From positions 248,001 to 312,000 of the forward strand of contig NZ_MSIF01000008.1 in the NCBI RefSeq assembly GCF_001921215.1: a DNA stretch of 64,000 nucleotides. The letters run 5' to 3'. The notes under the pieces are model-generated. The model had not been told where the DNA came from. It did no database searches and was given only the letters and a program-made list of their open reading frames with translations. Shown piece by piece: positions 39,732-48,257 of this stretch. A program made the translations under genes and the position numbers. This stretch comes from Actinophytocola xinjiangensis. GTDB lineage: Bacteria > Actinomycetota > Actinomycetes > Mycobacteriales > Pseudonocardiaceae. How positions within the stretch are numbered: the first letter of the stretch is position 1; each line of letters starts with the position of its first letter.

Positions 39732-39763
39732 CACACCATCGAGCCGGCCGGCTCGATGGTGTG
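39732..39763 (-). terminator. Perfect 32-bp palindrome after the amidase, probable hairpin terminator
   Basis: CACACCATCGAGCCGG (39732-39747) is followed directly by its exact reverse complement (39748-39763). It begins three bases beyond the amidase stop on the minus strand, and no T-tract follows. A U-less hairpin terminator in the amidase-CHAT gap is the simplest reading. A protein-binding site or recombination end is also possible. Confidence 0.6.
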
Positions 39764-39766
39764 GAC

Positions 39767-41071
39767 TCAGGCGCCGTCGGCCCCCATCCATCGGCCCGCG
39801 CCGAACTCGGCGTCGCCGGCCACGGCCTCGCCCACCGTGACCAGCAGATCCTCCCGGCCGGGTGCGGCCAACACCTGAACGCCCGCCGGGGAGTCCTCAC
39901 AGGACAGTGCGACCGGCAGTGCGAGCACCGGGAGCACCGCGAAGTTCGCGACCAGCGCCAGCGACCCCTCCCCGGCCGGCGCCCGGTGGCCGGGCAGCCG
40001 GGTCTCCAGCGGCATCACCAGCAGGTCGAACTCGCGGGTCAGCAGGTGGCGCAGGTGCGCCCCGGCCCGCCGCTGGGTCTGACGCAGCCCGGCCAGGCGC
40101 ACCGAGCCGACGGCCTCCCCGCGTTCGATCTCGCGCAGCGTCCCCGGGCGCAGTGCCACCCCGGGTTCGCGGCGCAGCCACCCGAAGCTGACGCTGGCCT
40201 CCCCGGCGAGCAGCGCGCTGGCCGGCGCGACCATCTCCCACACCGCCGGCAGCGGCGGCTCGTGGGTGCGGTGGCCGAGTTCGGTCAGCCGGTCGCGCAT
40301 CCGGCCCAGCGCGGCCAGCAGGTCGGGGTGCACCGGTGCCGGCGGCCTGGCCACCGCCACCCGCAGCGGGTGCCACCCCGGTTCGGTGCGCAGCCCCAGC
40401 GCCCGCGCCAGTTCGTGCGCGCGCCACAGCCACGCCAGGTCGGCCGGGCTGCGGGTGACCAGCCCGACCGACTCCAGGCTCGGCGACACGCAGTGCACGC
40501 CGTCGAGCAGCGCCGGGGTCGGGGTCAGCCGCAGCGCCGTCGCCCCGCAGTGGACCGCCGGCCAGCGCAGCGAACCGCCCGCGTCGGCCACGACCGACAC
40601 GTCGCAGAACCCGGCCGCCACGGCCACCGCCCCGCCGGTTCCCGCGCCAGGGGCGGACACGTGCGGGTAGCGCGGGTTGCGGCTGGGGCCCTCGGTGTCC
40701 AGCGCGCACTCCGTGCTGGCGACCTTGCCGATGCCGGCGAGTCCCTGGTTGGCCATCAGCCGCACGATCTGCGCGGAGGTCGCGGGGGTCGGCGCGTGGC
40801 CGGCGCGGATGCCCAGCGTCGTCGGGTAGCCGGCGACGTCGATGGTGTCGTTGTAGGTGACCGACGGGTTCCACGGCAGGCTCGCCAGGCGCAGGACCTC
40901 CGGCCGGGCGCCGGTGAACGCGCCGAGCACCGGGTCGAGTTCGTCGACGTGCGCGACGAGGTCCGCGCGGAACTCGGCCGGATCGAGCACCCCGGTGCGC
41001 AGCGCGTTCTCGCGACGCGCCAGCGGCATGGACAGCCGGGCGCGGCGGGCCAGCTGCGCGGGGGTCAGCAT
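39767..41071 (-). CDS. Amidase-signature family protein
   Basis: A 434-residue member of the amidase signature family (Ser-Ser-Lys triad). Lys116 in GIGKVAST and the nucleophile Ser167 in DAGGSLRWPA are visible. The cis-Ser position in the glycine loop (GAGTGGAVA) appears to be Thr145, so the active site is slightly divergent. Substrate is unknown; relatives hydrolyse simple or aryl amides, or act in Gln-dependent amidotransfer. It is divergent from the LanM gene with a 105-bp shared promoter region and transcribed towards the CHAT gene. No ribosome site is clear before ATG 41071; GTG 41086 is an alternative. Confidence 0.82.
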   Translation of the reverse strand: MLTPAQLARRARLSMPLARRENALRTGVLDPAEFRADLVAHVDELDPVLGAFTGARPEVLRLASLPWNPSVTYNDTIDVAGYPTTLGIRAGHAPTPATSAQIVRLMANQGLAGIGKVASTECALDTEGPSRNPRYPHVSAPGAGTGGAVAVAAGFCDVSVVADAGGSLRWPAVHCGATALRLTPTPALLDGVHCVSPSLESVGLVTRSPADLAWLWRAHELARALGLRTEPGWHPLRVAVARPPAPVHPDLLAALGRMRDRLTELGHRTHEPPLPAVWEMVAPASALLAGEASVSFGWLRREPGVALRPGTLREIERGEAVGSVRLAGLRQTQRRAGAHLRHLLTREFDLLVMPLETRLPGHRAPAGEGSLALVANFAVLPVLALPVALSCEDSPAGVQVLAAPGREDLLVTVGEAVAGDAEFGAGRWMGADGA

Positions 41072-41107
41072 GGCGCCGATGGTCACAGAACGCCGGGCGG
41101 GGTGACA

Positions 41108-41124
41108 TGGGTAGCCGGTACCCA
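41108..41124. promoter_or_regulatory. Inverted repeat between the amidase and LanM genes
   Basis: TGGGTA (41108-41113) and TACCCA (41119-41124) are perfect 6-bp arms around GCCGG in the 105-bp divergent intergenic region. It is a possible operator for a shared regulator. It is short, so chance is not excluded. Confidence 0.3.
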
Positions 41125-41176
41125 GATTCGGTGCGCCGCCACGACCTCGCCGACGGAGGCCGGGCACGATGACGGC

Positions 41177-44100
41177 ATGGTTGCCTCCTCGACGCCGGAT
41201 TTCCCGTGGTGGGCCAGCGGTCTCACCCTCCGGGAGCGCCTGACGACCCCGCCGCCGCCCGGTGGCGCCGGTGGCGAGCGGCTGGCGCGGTGGCGCGCGG
41301 CGCACGACCTGGGCGCCACCGGACAGTTCGCGCCGATGCTGGCCGACGCCGGCCTCACCGAGGCGACGCTGGCGGCGCTGCTGGCCGAGCCGCCCGCCGC
41401 GCTCGCCGCCAGGACCGACCGTCCGGGCTGGGCCGAAGTGGTCGAACGCGCGGTCGCCGCGGCGCCGCACACCCCCGTCGCGGTCGACCCCGTGCCGGAG
41501 GCGCCGGCGGCGTTCGCCGTGCCGCTGGCGCCGTTCGTCGACGCGGCCCGCGACCGGCTGGTCGCCGGTGGGGCGCCCGAGGCGGTCGCCGACGGGGTGG
41601 TCGGGGACCTCGCCACCCGGCTGGCCGGGCTGGCCGCCAGGACCGCGGTCCTGGAACTGCACCGGGCACGGGAAGCCGGCCGGCTGACCGGCGACACACC
41701 GACCGCGCGGTTCGCCGACTTCCTCGCCCGGCTGGGCACCCGGTCCGCGCTCGGTGAGCTGTTCGGCCGCTACCCGGTGCTCGGCCGGCTGCTGGCCCAG
41801 ACCTGCGAGCAGACGGTCACCAGCACCCTGGAGCTGCTCGGGCGGTTGTCCGCCGACCGCGCGGCGATCGTCACCGGCCTGCTCGGCGGCACCGACCCCG
41901 GGCCGCTGGTCGCCGTCGAGGCCGGCTCCGGCGACCGGCACCAGGGCGGCCGGGCGGTGGCCGTGCTGCGCTTCGCCGGTGGCGCGACCGTGGTGTACAA
42001 GCCCCGGCCGCTGGCCGTGCACACCCACTTCGGCGAACTGGTCGGCTGGCTCAACGACGCCGTCCCGGGGCTGGGCCTGCGCGCGGTCCGGGCGCTGGTG
42101 CGCCCCGGCTACGGCTGGCTGGAGTACATCGCGCACCGGCCGTGCGCCGGGGCCGACGACGTGGTCCGGTTCTACCGCCGGCAGGGCGCGCTGCTCGCGC
42201 TGCTGTACCTGGTGGACGGCACCGACATCCACTTCCAGAACCTGATCGCCTGCGGCGACTCGCCCGTGCTGGTTGACGTGGAGACCCTGTTCCACCCGAC
42301 GCTGCCGATCGCCGTGCTCGCCGGCGCCGACCCGGCGGCGGCGGCACTCGCCGCGTCGGTGCACCGATCGGCGATCCTGCCGCAGAAGCTGCTCGGCGAG
42401 CACGGCGCGCTGGACATCTCCGGGCTCGGCGGCGACAAGGGCTCCCCGTACCCGACCGACGGGGTGGTCTGGGAGGCCGCCGGCACCGACCGGATGCGCC
42501 TGACCCGCCGGCCGGTGGAGTTCACCGGCGCGGTCAACCGCCCGCTGCTCGACGGTGCCGACGCCGACCCGGTGGCCCACCGGACCGCGCTGCTCGACGG
42601 TTTCCGCGTCGCCTACGACGCGATCGTCGCCGGCCGCGACGCCCTCGGCGCGCCCGGCGGGCCGCTGGACCGCTTCGCCGGCGACGAGATCCGGATCGTG
42701 GTCCGGGCGACCCGCGCCTACGTCACGCTGCTCGACGAGTCCACCCACCCCGACGTCCTGCGCGACGCGCTGGAGCGCGACCAGGTCCTGGACGTGCTGT
42801 GGGCCGACTCCGCGCACGACCCCGTCCGAACCCGACTGGTCGGACGGGAACAGGCCGACCTGTGGGCCGGCGACGTCCCGCTGTTCACCGGCCGCACCGA
42901 CAGCCGTGACGCGTGGACCGCCGCCGGCGACCGGCTGCCGGACGTGCTCGACGTCCCCGGTCTGAGCGCCGTGCACGCCAAGCTCGCCGCGCTGGGCCCG
43001 GCCGACCGGCGCTGTCAGGAGTGGCTGATCACCGCCGCCCTGGCCACCCGCGACGACGGCCCCGACCACCGGGCGGGCGACGTGCTGCCCGGTGCGGTCA
43101 CGCCCGCCGGGCCCGACCCGGCGCGGCTGCTGGCCGCCGCGCGCGGCATCGGCGACCGGCTCGTGGCCAGCGCCGTGCACGACGAGGCCCGCGCGAACTG
43201 GCTGGGCGTGGAGGCGGTCGATGGCCGGCACTGGTCGGTGCTCCCGTTGGGCGCCGGCCTCGCCGACGGCTACCCCGGGGTGGCGCTGTTCCTCGCCCGG
43301 CTCGGCGCGCTCACCGGCGAGGGCCGCTACACCGCGCTGGCCGAGCGGGCGCTGCCCGCGCTGCCGTCGCTGTTCGTCGCGCTGGCCGACAACCCCGAAC
43401 TCGTCTCGGCCGTGGGGCCGGGCGGCTTCCACGGTTTCGGCGGGATCTGTTACGCCCTGGCCGAGATCGCCGCGCTCACCGGGTCCGAGGTCGCCGGCTG
43501 GCTCCCGGCCGCCGTCGAGCTGCTGGCCGACAGCGACACGGGAAACACCGACAACGGCGTCCGCGACGGCCGCGCCGGTGGGCTGCTGGCGTTGCTGGCC
43601 GTGCACGAACGGACCGGTCTGGCGCGGGCGAAGGAACTCGCCGGTGTGCTGGCCGACCGGCTCACCGACGACGACCGCGTGGGATCCGGTGTGGACCACG
43701 GCTTCGCCGACGGCCCGGCCGGCACCGGTCACGCGCTGCTGCGCCACGCGGCGGCCGGCGGCGGCCAGCGGTACGCGACCGCCGGCCTGGCCGCGCTGCG
43801 CCGCGTCCCGGGCCCCGGCGCCCACCACGCGTGGTGCTCCGGCCTCGCCGGCACCGTCCTCGCCGCGTCCGCGCTGCCCGCGCCTGGCGACCCGTTCGAC
43901 CGGATGGCGCAACGTCTTCGCACACGCGAACCGTTGCGGGACACCAGCTTGTGCCACGGTGAACTCGGTGTTCTCGAGTCGCTGCTCGTCCTGTCGCGCC
44001 GTGGCGAGGACGCCGCGCGGGACGCACTGGAGCGCCACACCGCCCGCGTGCTCGGCGCGGTCGAGCAACGCGGGCCGCGCTGCGCCACCCCGGACGGCGT

Positions 44101-44209
44101 ACCCACGCCGGGGCTCCTTTCCGGTCTGTCCGGAATCGGCTACGGTCTGCTGCGGCTGGGTTTTCCGGATTCGGTGCCGTCCGTGCTGCGGCTCGAAGCC
44201 GGGGCCTGA
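41177..44209 (+). CDS. Class II lanthipeptide synthetase (LanM)
   Basis: A bifunctional enzyme of 1010 residues. The N-terminal dehydratase (DUF4135-type) keeps VVYKPRPL, the catalytic-loop pattern DIHFQN (Asp350, His352, Asn355) and LVDVETLF. The C-terminal LanC cyclase has HGFGG, and the zinc ligands Cys887 (WCSGLAG) and Cys926-His927 (CHGELG). Both halves look intact, so it should dehydrate Ser/Thr and form thioether rings on a precursor peptide. No typical Cys-containing precursor, LanT transporter or LanP protease was found nearby. The only candidate peptide is the next small gene. The start has a weak ribosome site. Confidence 0.92.
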   Translation: MVASSTPDFPWWASGLTLRERLTTPPPPGGAGGERLARWRAAHDLGATGQFAPMLADAGLTEATLAALLAEPPAALAARTDRPGWAEVVERAVAAAPHTPVAVDPVPEAPAAFAVPLAPFVDAARDRLVAGGAPEAVADGVVGDLATRLAGLAARTAVLELHRAREAGRLTGDTPTARFADFLARLGTRSALGELFGRYPVLGRLLAQTCEQTVTSTLELLGRLSADRAAIVTGLLGGTDPGPLVAVEAGSGDRHQGGRAVAVLRFAGGATVVYKPRPLAVHTHFGELVGWLNDAVPGLGLRAVRALVRPGYGWLEYIAHRPCAGADDVVRFYRRQGALLALLYLVDGTDIHFQNLIACGDSPVLVDVETLFHPTLPIAVLAGADPAAAALAASVHRSAILPQKLLGEHGALDISGLGGDKGSPYPTDGVVWEAAGTDRMRLTRRPVEFTGAVNRPLLDGADADPVAHRTALLDGFRVAYDAIVAGRDALGAPGGPLDRFAGDEIRIVVRATRAYVTLLDESTHPDVLRDALERDQVLDVLWADSAHDPVRTRLVGREQADLWAGDVPLFTGRTDSRDAWTAAGDRLPDVLDVPGLSAVHAKLAALGPADRRCQEWLITAALATRDDGPDHRAGDVLPGAVTPAGPDPARLLAAARGIGDRLVASAVHDEARANWLGVEAVDGRHWSVLPLGAGLADGYPGVALFLARLGALTGEGRYTALAERALPALPSLFVALADNPELVSAVGPGGFHGFGGICYALAEIAALTGSEVAGWLPAAVELLADSDTGNTDNGVRDGRAGGLLALLAVHERTGLARAKELAGVLADRLTDDDRVGSGVDHGFADGPAGTGHALLRHAAAGGGQRYATAGLAALRRVPGPGAHHAWCSGLAGTVLAASALPAPGDPFDRMAQRLRTREPLRDTSLCHGELGVLESLLVLSRRGEDAARDALERHTARVLGAVEQRGPRCATPDGVPTPGLLSGLSGIGYGLLRLGFPDSVPSVLRLEAGA

Positions 44210-44350
44210 CGATTCCCGACCGGACGACGACACCTCGGACGAGCGGACCGTGATCCCTCGACCACGGTGGGCCACTGGGCCTATGGTTTCCGGGTCGGAG
44301 TCGGGAGAACGACGGACAACTCGTGGGCATCGACGTGTGGGGAGAGCACC

Positions 44351-44536
44351 GTGCGGGACGATCAGCTGCCGGCAGAAGAATCCACCGGGGACGACACCGA
44401 ACCCAACCCGGCCGGGGAGATCCGGCTCTCACCGGCCAGGGCCATCGGTCTGAAGGTCACCGCGCTGGGCGGGCTCGCCATGGGCGCGCTGATCACCGCC
44501 GCCGAGCACATCCCGCACACCACCAGCGCACCCTGA
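44351..44536 (+). CDS. Small 61-residue peptide, candidate LanM substrate (no Cys)
   Basis: Starts at GTG 44351 with GGGGAG (44339-44344) six bases upstream, and third codon positions are almost all G/C, so it is probably a real gene. The N-terminal half is acidic and leader-like (EESTGDDTEP). It then has a hydrophobic stretch with a double-glycine site in KVTALGGLAMG, ending in AAEHIPHTTSAP. There are several Thr and Ser residues but no Cys, so no lanthionine ring could form within it. It lies 141 bp after LanM and just before the LAL regulator. It could be a dehydrated RiPP precursor or a small membrane peptide; I do not recognise the family. Confidence 0.6.
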   Translation: MRDDQLPAEESTGDDTEPNPAGEIRLSPARAIGLKVTALGGLAMGALITAAEHIPHTTSAP

Positions 44537-44573
44537 ACCCGGGCCGGTCCGCCCTTCGCCCGTTCGGCCACCC

Positions 44574-47486
44574 ATGCACCCACATTCGCCGGTCGTCGTC
44601 GGCCGTGACACGGAGCTGACCCATCTCGGGCACGCCCTGGCCTCGGCCAGGGCGGGTCGCGGTGGCGCCACTTTCGTGACCGGCGAACCGGGGATCGGCA
44701 AGTCGCGCCTGGCGTTGGAGGGCACCGGTCTCGCGGTCGCCGCCGGCATGCGGGTGCTGCGCGGCCGGGCCAGCGGGCTCGGGCCGGCGGTGCCCTTCCG
44801 CGCGCTGTCCGAGGCGCTGATGTCGTTGCTGCGCGGGGGAAACGCGCCGCCGGTGGACACCCTCGGCCCCTACCGCCCGGTGCTGGGCCGGCTGGTGCCC
44901 GACTGGCACGAGCCGGGTGACGGCACCGACGGCGGGTCGCTGGTGGTGCTCGCCGAGGCGGTGCTGCGGCTGATCGCGCTCCTGGGCCGTGACCAGGGTT
45001 GCCTGGTGGTACTGGAGGACCTGCACGACGCCGACGTGGAGACCCTCGCGGTCGTCGAGTACGTCGTGGACAACCTCGACGGACTGCCCGCCCTGCTGGT
45101 GGCGACCCTGCGCAACGGGCCGTGCGAGGCGCTGCGGCTGGCCCAGGCCACCGTGCAGCGCGGCGCCGGCACGGTCCTGGAACTGGACCGGCTCGGCCCG
45201 CCGCACGTGCGAGAGCTGATCGGAGCCTGTCTGGAGACCGGGGACGTGCCCGACGTGGTGGCCGAGCAGCTGTGGGCCGACAGCGGCGGCAGCCCCTACA
45301 TGGTCGAGGAGCTGCTGCACGGGCTGGTCACCAACGGCCAGCTGGTGGCCGGCCCCGACGGCTGGCGGGTCACCGGTCGGATCCGTACCGAGGTCCCGGC
45401 CAGCCTGGTCCGCACGATCGCCGAGCGCACCGACCGGCTCGGCCCGCAGGGCCGCCGGATGCTCTCGGTCGCCGCGGTGCTCGGGCACCGGTTCCCGCTC
45501 TCGGTGGTGCACACGGTCACCGGCCTGAGCTACGACGAGCTGCTGCGCCACCTGCACGCCGGGGTGGCCGCCCGGCTGGTGACCACCGACGAGCCGGCGC
45601 CGGACTGGTACGCCTTCGCGCACCCGCTCACCGGCGAGGCGCTGCTGGCCAGGCTCACCCCGACCGAGCAGGCCGAGCTGTCCGCGCAGGCCGCCGACGC
45701 GATCGAGAGCCTGCACCCGGGGCTGCCCGGCGAGTGGTGCCAGCGGGTCGCCGCGCTGCGGCTGCGCGCCGGGCACGGTGTCGAGGCGACCCGGCTGTTC
45801 GCCGACGCCGGCCGCCGCGCGCTGGCCGACGGCGCGCCGGGCTCGGCGGTCACCCTGCTGGAGCAGGCCGAGGCGCTGCTGGGCGACCACGAGGACACCC
45901 GGCTGCGCGCCGACGTGATCGAGACCCTGCTCTACGCGCTGGCCGAGGGCAGCCAGTTCGAGCGGGCCTTCCAGCTCGCGCACACCCTCGACGACCTGGG
46001 CAGCGCGGGCCTGCCGGCCGGGCGCCGGGCCGCGCTGCACGTGCGGCTGGCCTGGGTCGCCCACCTGGCCGGGCGCTGGACCGACGGGCTCGCGCAGCTG
46101 GCGGTCGCCCGCAAGCTGCTCGGGCCCGACGCCGCCGACGAGGACACCGCGCCGCTGGACGCGGTCGACGCCGACCTGGCCCTGGAGGCGCCCGGCGCGC
46201 GGCGCAAGGAGGAGGCCGAGCAGTTGGCCCGGCGGGCGGTCGCCGCCGCCGAACGGGTGCCGCTGCCCACGATCGCCTGCCAGGCGTGGCTGGCGATCGG
46301 CGCGATCGTGCGCGAGCGGAACCTGGCCGAGTCGACCGCCTGCTACGAGCGGGTGCGCGACCTCGCCGAGAACCACCACCTGCCGATGTGGCGGGTGCAC
46401 GGGCTGGTCCGGATGGCCGGCAACGAGTGGCTGGCCGAGGCCGACCCGGAGGGTCTGCTCACCGCCGGGCGGGAGGCCCAGCGGGTCGGCGCGATCACCA
46501 TGGGTCAGATCGTGGACGCCACGATGGCGCTGCACCTGGTGCTGTGCGGGGACTTCACCGCCGCCGTGCCGGTGATCGACGAGTGTTGGGCGGCCGCGCG
46601 GCGGATGCAGCTGGAGCTCGTCGGCCGGCACGTGCTGATGTCGCGGGCGGTGGTCGCCGCCCACCAGGGCCGGCGACGCGAGATGGAGGCGGCGCTGCTG
46701 GACTTCCAGCGCCTCGACGGCGAACGGTCGCAGGAACAGCCGATGGCGCTGGGCCTGGCGCGCGCGTTCTGCGCGTTGCTGGAGGAGGACCGCGACCGCG
46801 CCCGCGACGACCTGGCGCAGGCGCTGGCCAGCGACGACGTCAACCCGACCACGTTCAGCCTCTACGGCCGCCACGGGCTGGACCTGCTGCTGGCCGTGCT
46901 GGAAGGTGAGGCGGGCTGGGCGCGCTACGAGCAGGTCCGCGACACCGCCCAGGGCGCGATGCGCTGGAACCGCCAGTTCGTCGAACTGTCCCGCGCTGTC
47001 CTGTTGGGACGGTCGGGCCGGGTCGGTGAGGCGGCGGCGGCCGTGGTGACCGCCCAGCACAGCGCCGCGCCCTTCGCCATGGCCCGCCAGCTGGGCCTGC
47101 GGCTGGTGGCCGAGGCGGCGGTCACCGACGGCTGGGGCGACCCGGCCGGGTGGCTGCGCACCGCCGAGGAGTACTTCCACGACGGCCAGGTGCCGGCGGT
47201 CGCCAGCGCCTGCCGCGGCCTGCTGCGCCAGCTGGGCGTGTCGGTCCAGCAGCGCCGCGCCGGCACCGAGCGGGTGCCCAGGACCCTGCGGGCGCTGGGC
47301 GTCACCCTGCGGGAGTTCGAGGTGCTGGAGCTGCTCATCGAACGCCTGGACACGCGCGGCATCGCCGAACGGCTGCACATCTCGCCGCGCACGGTCGAGA
47401 AGCACGTGGCGAGCCTGCTCACCAAGACCGCCAGCCCCGACCGGCCGGCGCTGGCCAAACGCGCCGTGGACTTCCTCGCCGGGTGA
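44574..47486 (+). CDS. LAL-family LuxR transcriptional regulator
   Basis: A large 970-residue regulator. The N-terminal ATPase has Walker A GEPGIGKSR near 37 and a Walker B-like LVVLEDLHDAD. A long helical middle follows, and the C-terminal LuxR HTH contains TLREFEVLELLIER and GIAERLHISPRTVEKHVASLL. LAL regulators are common pathway activators in actinomycete secondary metabolism. Its ATG lies 37 bases after the small peptide, suggesting control of the LanM region or the convergent cluster beyond it. The inducer is unknown. It ends three bases before the convergent FAH gene. Confidence 0.93.
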   Translation: MHPHSPVVVGRDTELTHLGHALASARAGRGGATFVTGEPGIGKSRLALEGTGLAVAAGMRVLRGRASGLGPAVPFRALSEALMSLLRGGNAPPVDTLGPYRPVLGRLVPDWHEPGDGTDGGSLVVLAEAVLRLIALLGRDQGCLVVLEDLHDADVETLAVVEYVVDNLDGLPALLVATLRNGPCEALRLAQATVQRGAGTVLELDRLGPPHVRELIGACLETGDVPDVVAEQLWADSGGSPYMVEELLHGLVTNGQLVAGPDGWRVTGRIRTEVPASLVRTIAERTDRLGPQGRRMLSVAAVLGHRFPLSVVHTVTGLSYDELLRHLHAGVAARLVTTDEPAPDWYAFAHPLTGEALLARLTPTEQAELSAQAADAIESLHPGLPGEWCQRVAALRLRAGHGVEATRLFADAGRRALADGAPGSAVTLLEQAEALLGDHEDTRLRADVIETLLYALAEGSQFERAFQLAHTLDDLGSAGLPAGRRAALHVRLAWVAHLAGRWTDGLAQLAVARKLLGPDAADEDTAPLDAVDADLALEAPGARRKEEAEQLARRAVAAAERVPLPTIACQAWLAIGAIVRERNLAESTACYERVRDLAENHHLPMWRVHGLVRMAGNEWLAEADPEGLLTAGREAQRVGAITMGQIVDATMALHLVLCGDFTAAVPVIDECWAAARRMQLELVGRHVLMSRAVVAAHQGRRREMEAALLDFQRLDGERSQEQPMALGLARAFCALLEEDRDRARDDLAQALASDDVNPTTFSLYGRHGLDLLLAVLEGEAGWARYEQVRDTAQGAMRWNRQFVELSRAVLLGRSGRVGEAAAAVVTAQHSAAPFAMARQLGLRLVAEAAVTDGWGDPAGWLRTAEEYFHDGQVPAVASACRGLLRQLGVSVQQRRAGTERVPRTLRALGVTLREFEVLELLIERLDTRGIAERLHISPRTVEKHVASLLTKTASPDRPALAKRAVDFLAG

Positions 47487-47489
47487 GGC

Positions 47490-48257
47490 TCACTCCACCG
47501 GGTTGGTCAACGTGCCGATGCCGGTGATCTCCACCTCGACCACGTCGCCGGCCGTGATCGGGCAGGCGGCGCCGGTGCCCAGCCACAGCACGTCGCCGGG
47601 GTGGAAGGTCACGTAGCGGGACGCCTCGACCAGGTGCTCCCACGGGTCGAAGATCATGTCGCCGGTGGCGAAGCTGGCGGCGGGCACACCGTTCACCCGC
47701 ACGGTCGTGGTCTGGGCCATCGGGTCGACGTCGGTCTCGATCCACGGGCCCATCGGCTTGAAGGTGTCGCTGTTCTTGGCGCGCAGCAGGGAGCTGTCGG
47801 TGCGCTGCCAGTCCCGCGCGCTGACGTCGTTGCCGATCGTCCAGCCGAACACCGCCGCTCGCGCCTGCTCGCGGCTGGCCCGGCGCAGCGGCGCGCCGAT
47901 GACCGCCACCAGCTCCCCCTCGGCCTCCAGCTGGCCGGTCAGGTCGGGCGGCACGCGGATCGCCGCGCCGTCGCCGACCAGCGCGTTGGACGCCCGGTAG
48001 CCGACCTCCGGGCGGCCGGCCAGTCCCAGTTCCCGCGCCCGGTCGAGGTGGGCGCGGTAGTTCAGGCCGACGGCGTAGAACACGCCCGGCACCACCGGCG
48101 GCAGCCGTCCGAGACCATCCAGCGGCACGGTCGCGACGTCGACCGGGTCGCCGTCGACGGGTGAGCCGGACAGCAGGTGCGCGACACCGTCCTGGGCGCC
48201 GCCCTCCAGCCTGGCCCACCGCGGCCGGCCGTGGTGGACGACGCGGGTGTACCTCAC
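47490..48257 (-). CDS. Fumarylacetoacetate hydrolase family enzyme
   Basis: A 255-residue FAH-fold enzyme. It shows FYAVGLNYRAHLDRA, metal-site acidic residues in LEAEGELVAVIG, GWTIGNDVSARDWQ and FKPMGPWI. The family includes hydrolases, decarboxylases and isomerases acting on 2-oxo or acylpyruvate compounds, and the exact reaction cannot be told. GTG 48257 overlaps the stop of the PaaK-like ligase, so the two are coupled. It is co-directional with the dioxygenase and converges on the LAL regulator. Confidence 0.87.
   Translation of the reverse strand: MRYTRVVHHGRPRWARLEGGAQDGVAHLLSGSPVDGDPVDVATVPLDGLGRLPPVVPGVFYAVGLNYRAHLDRARELGLAGRPEVGYRASNALVGDGAAIRVPPDLTGQLEAEGELVAVIGAPLRRASREQARAAVFGWTIGNDVSARDWQRTDSSLLRAKNSDTFKPMGPWIETDVDPMAQTTTVRVNGVPAASFATGDMIFDPWEHLVEASRYVTFHPGDVLWLGTGAACPITAGDVVEVEITGIGTLTNPVE

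Noticed and set aside
41072-44275. Open minus-strand frame extending the amidase across LanM
   Set aside because: The extension is low-complexity and antisense to an intact LanM; amidase homology begins at ATG 41071.
44284-44453. A 56-residue peptide with two Cys residues as a LanM precursor
   Set aside because: It lacks a ribosome site, is strongly basic and overlaps the better supported peptide at 44351-44536 in another frame.
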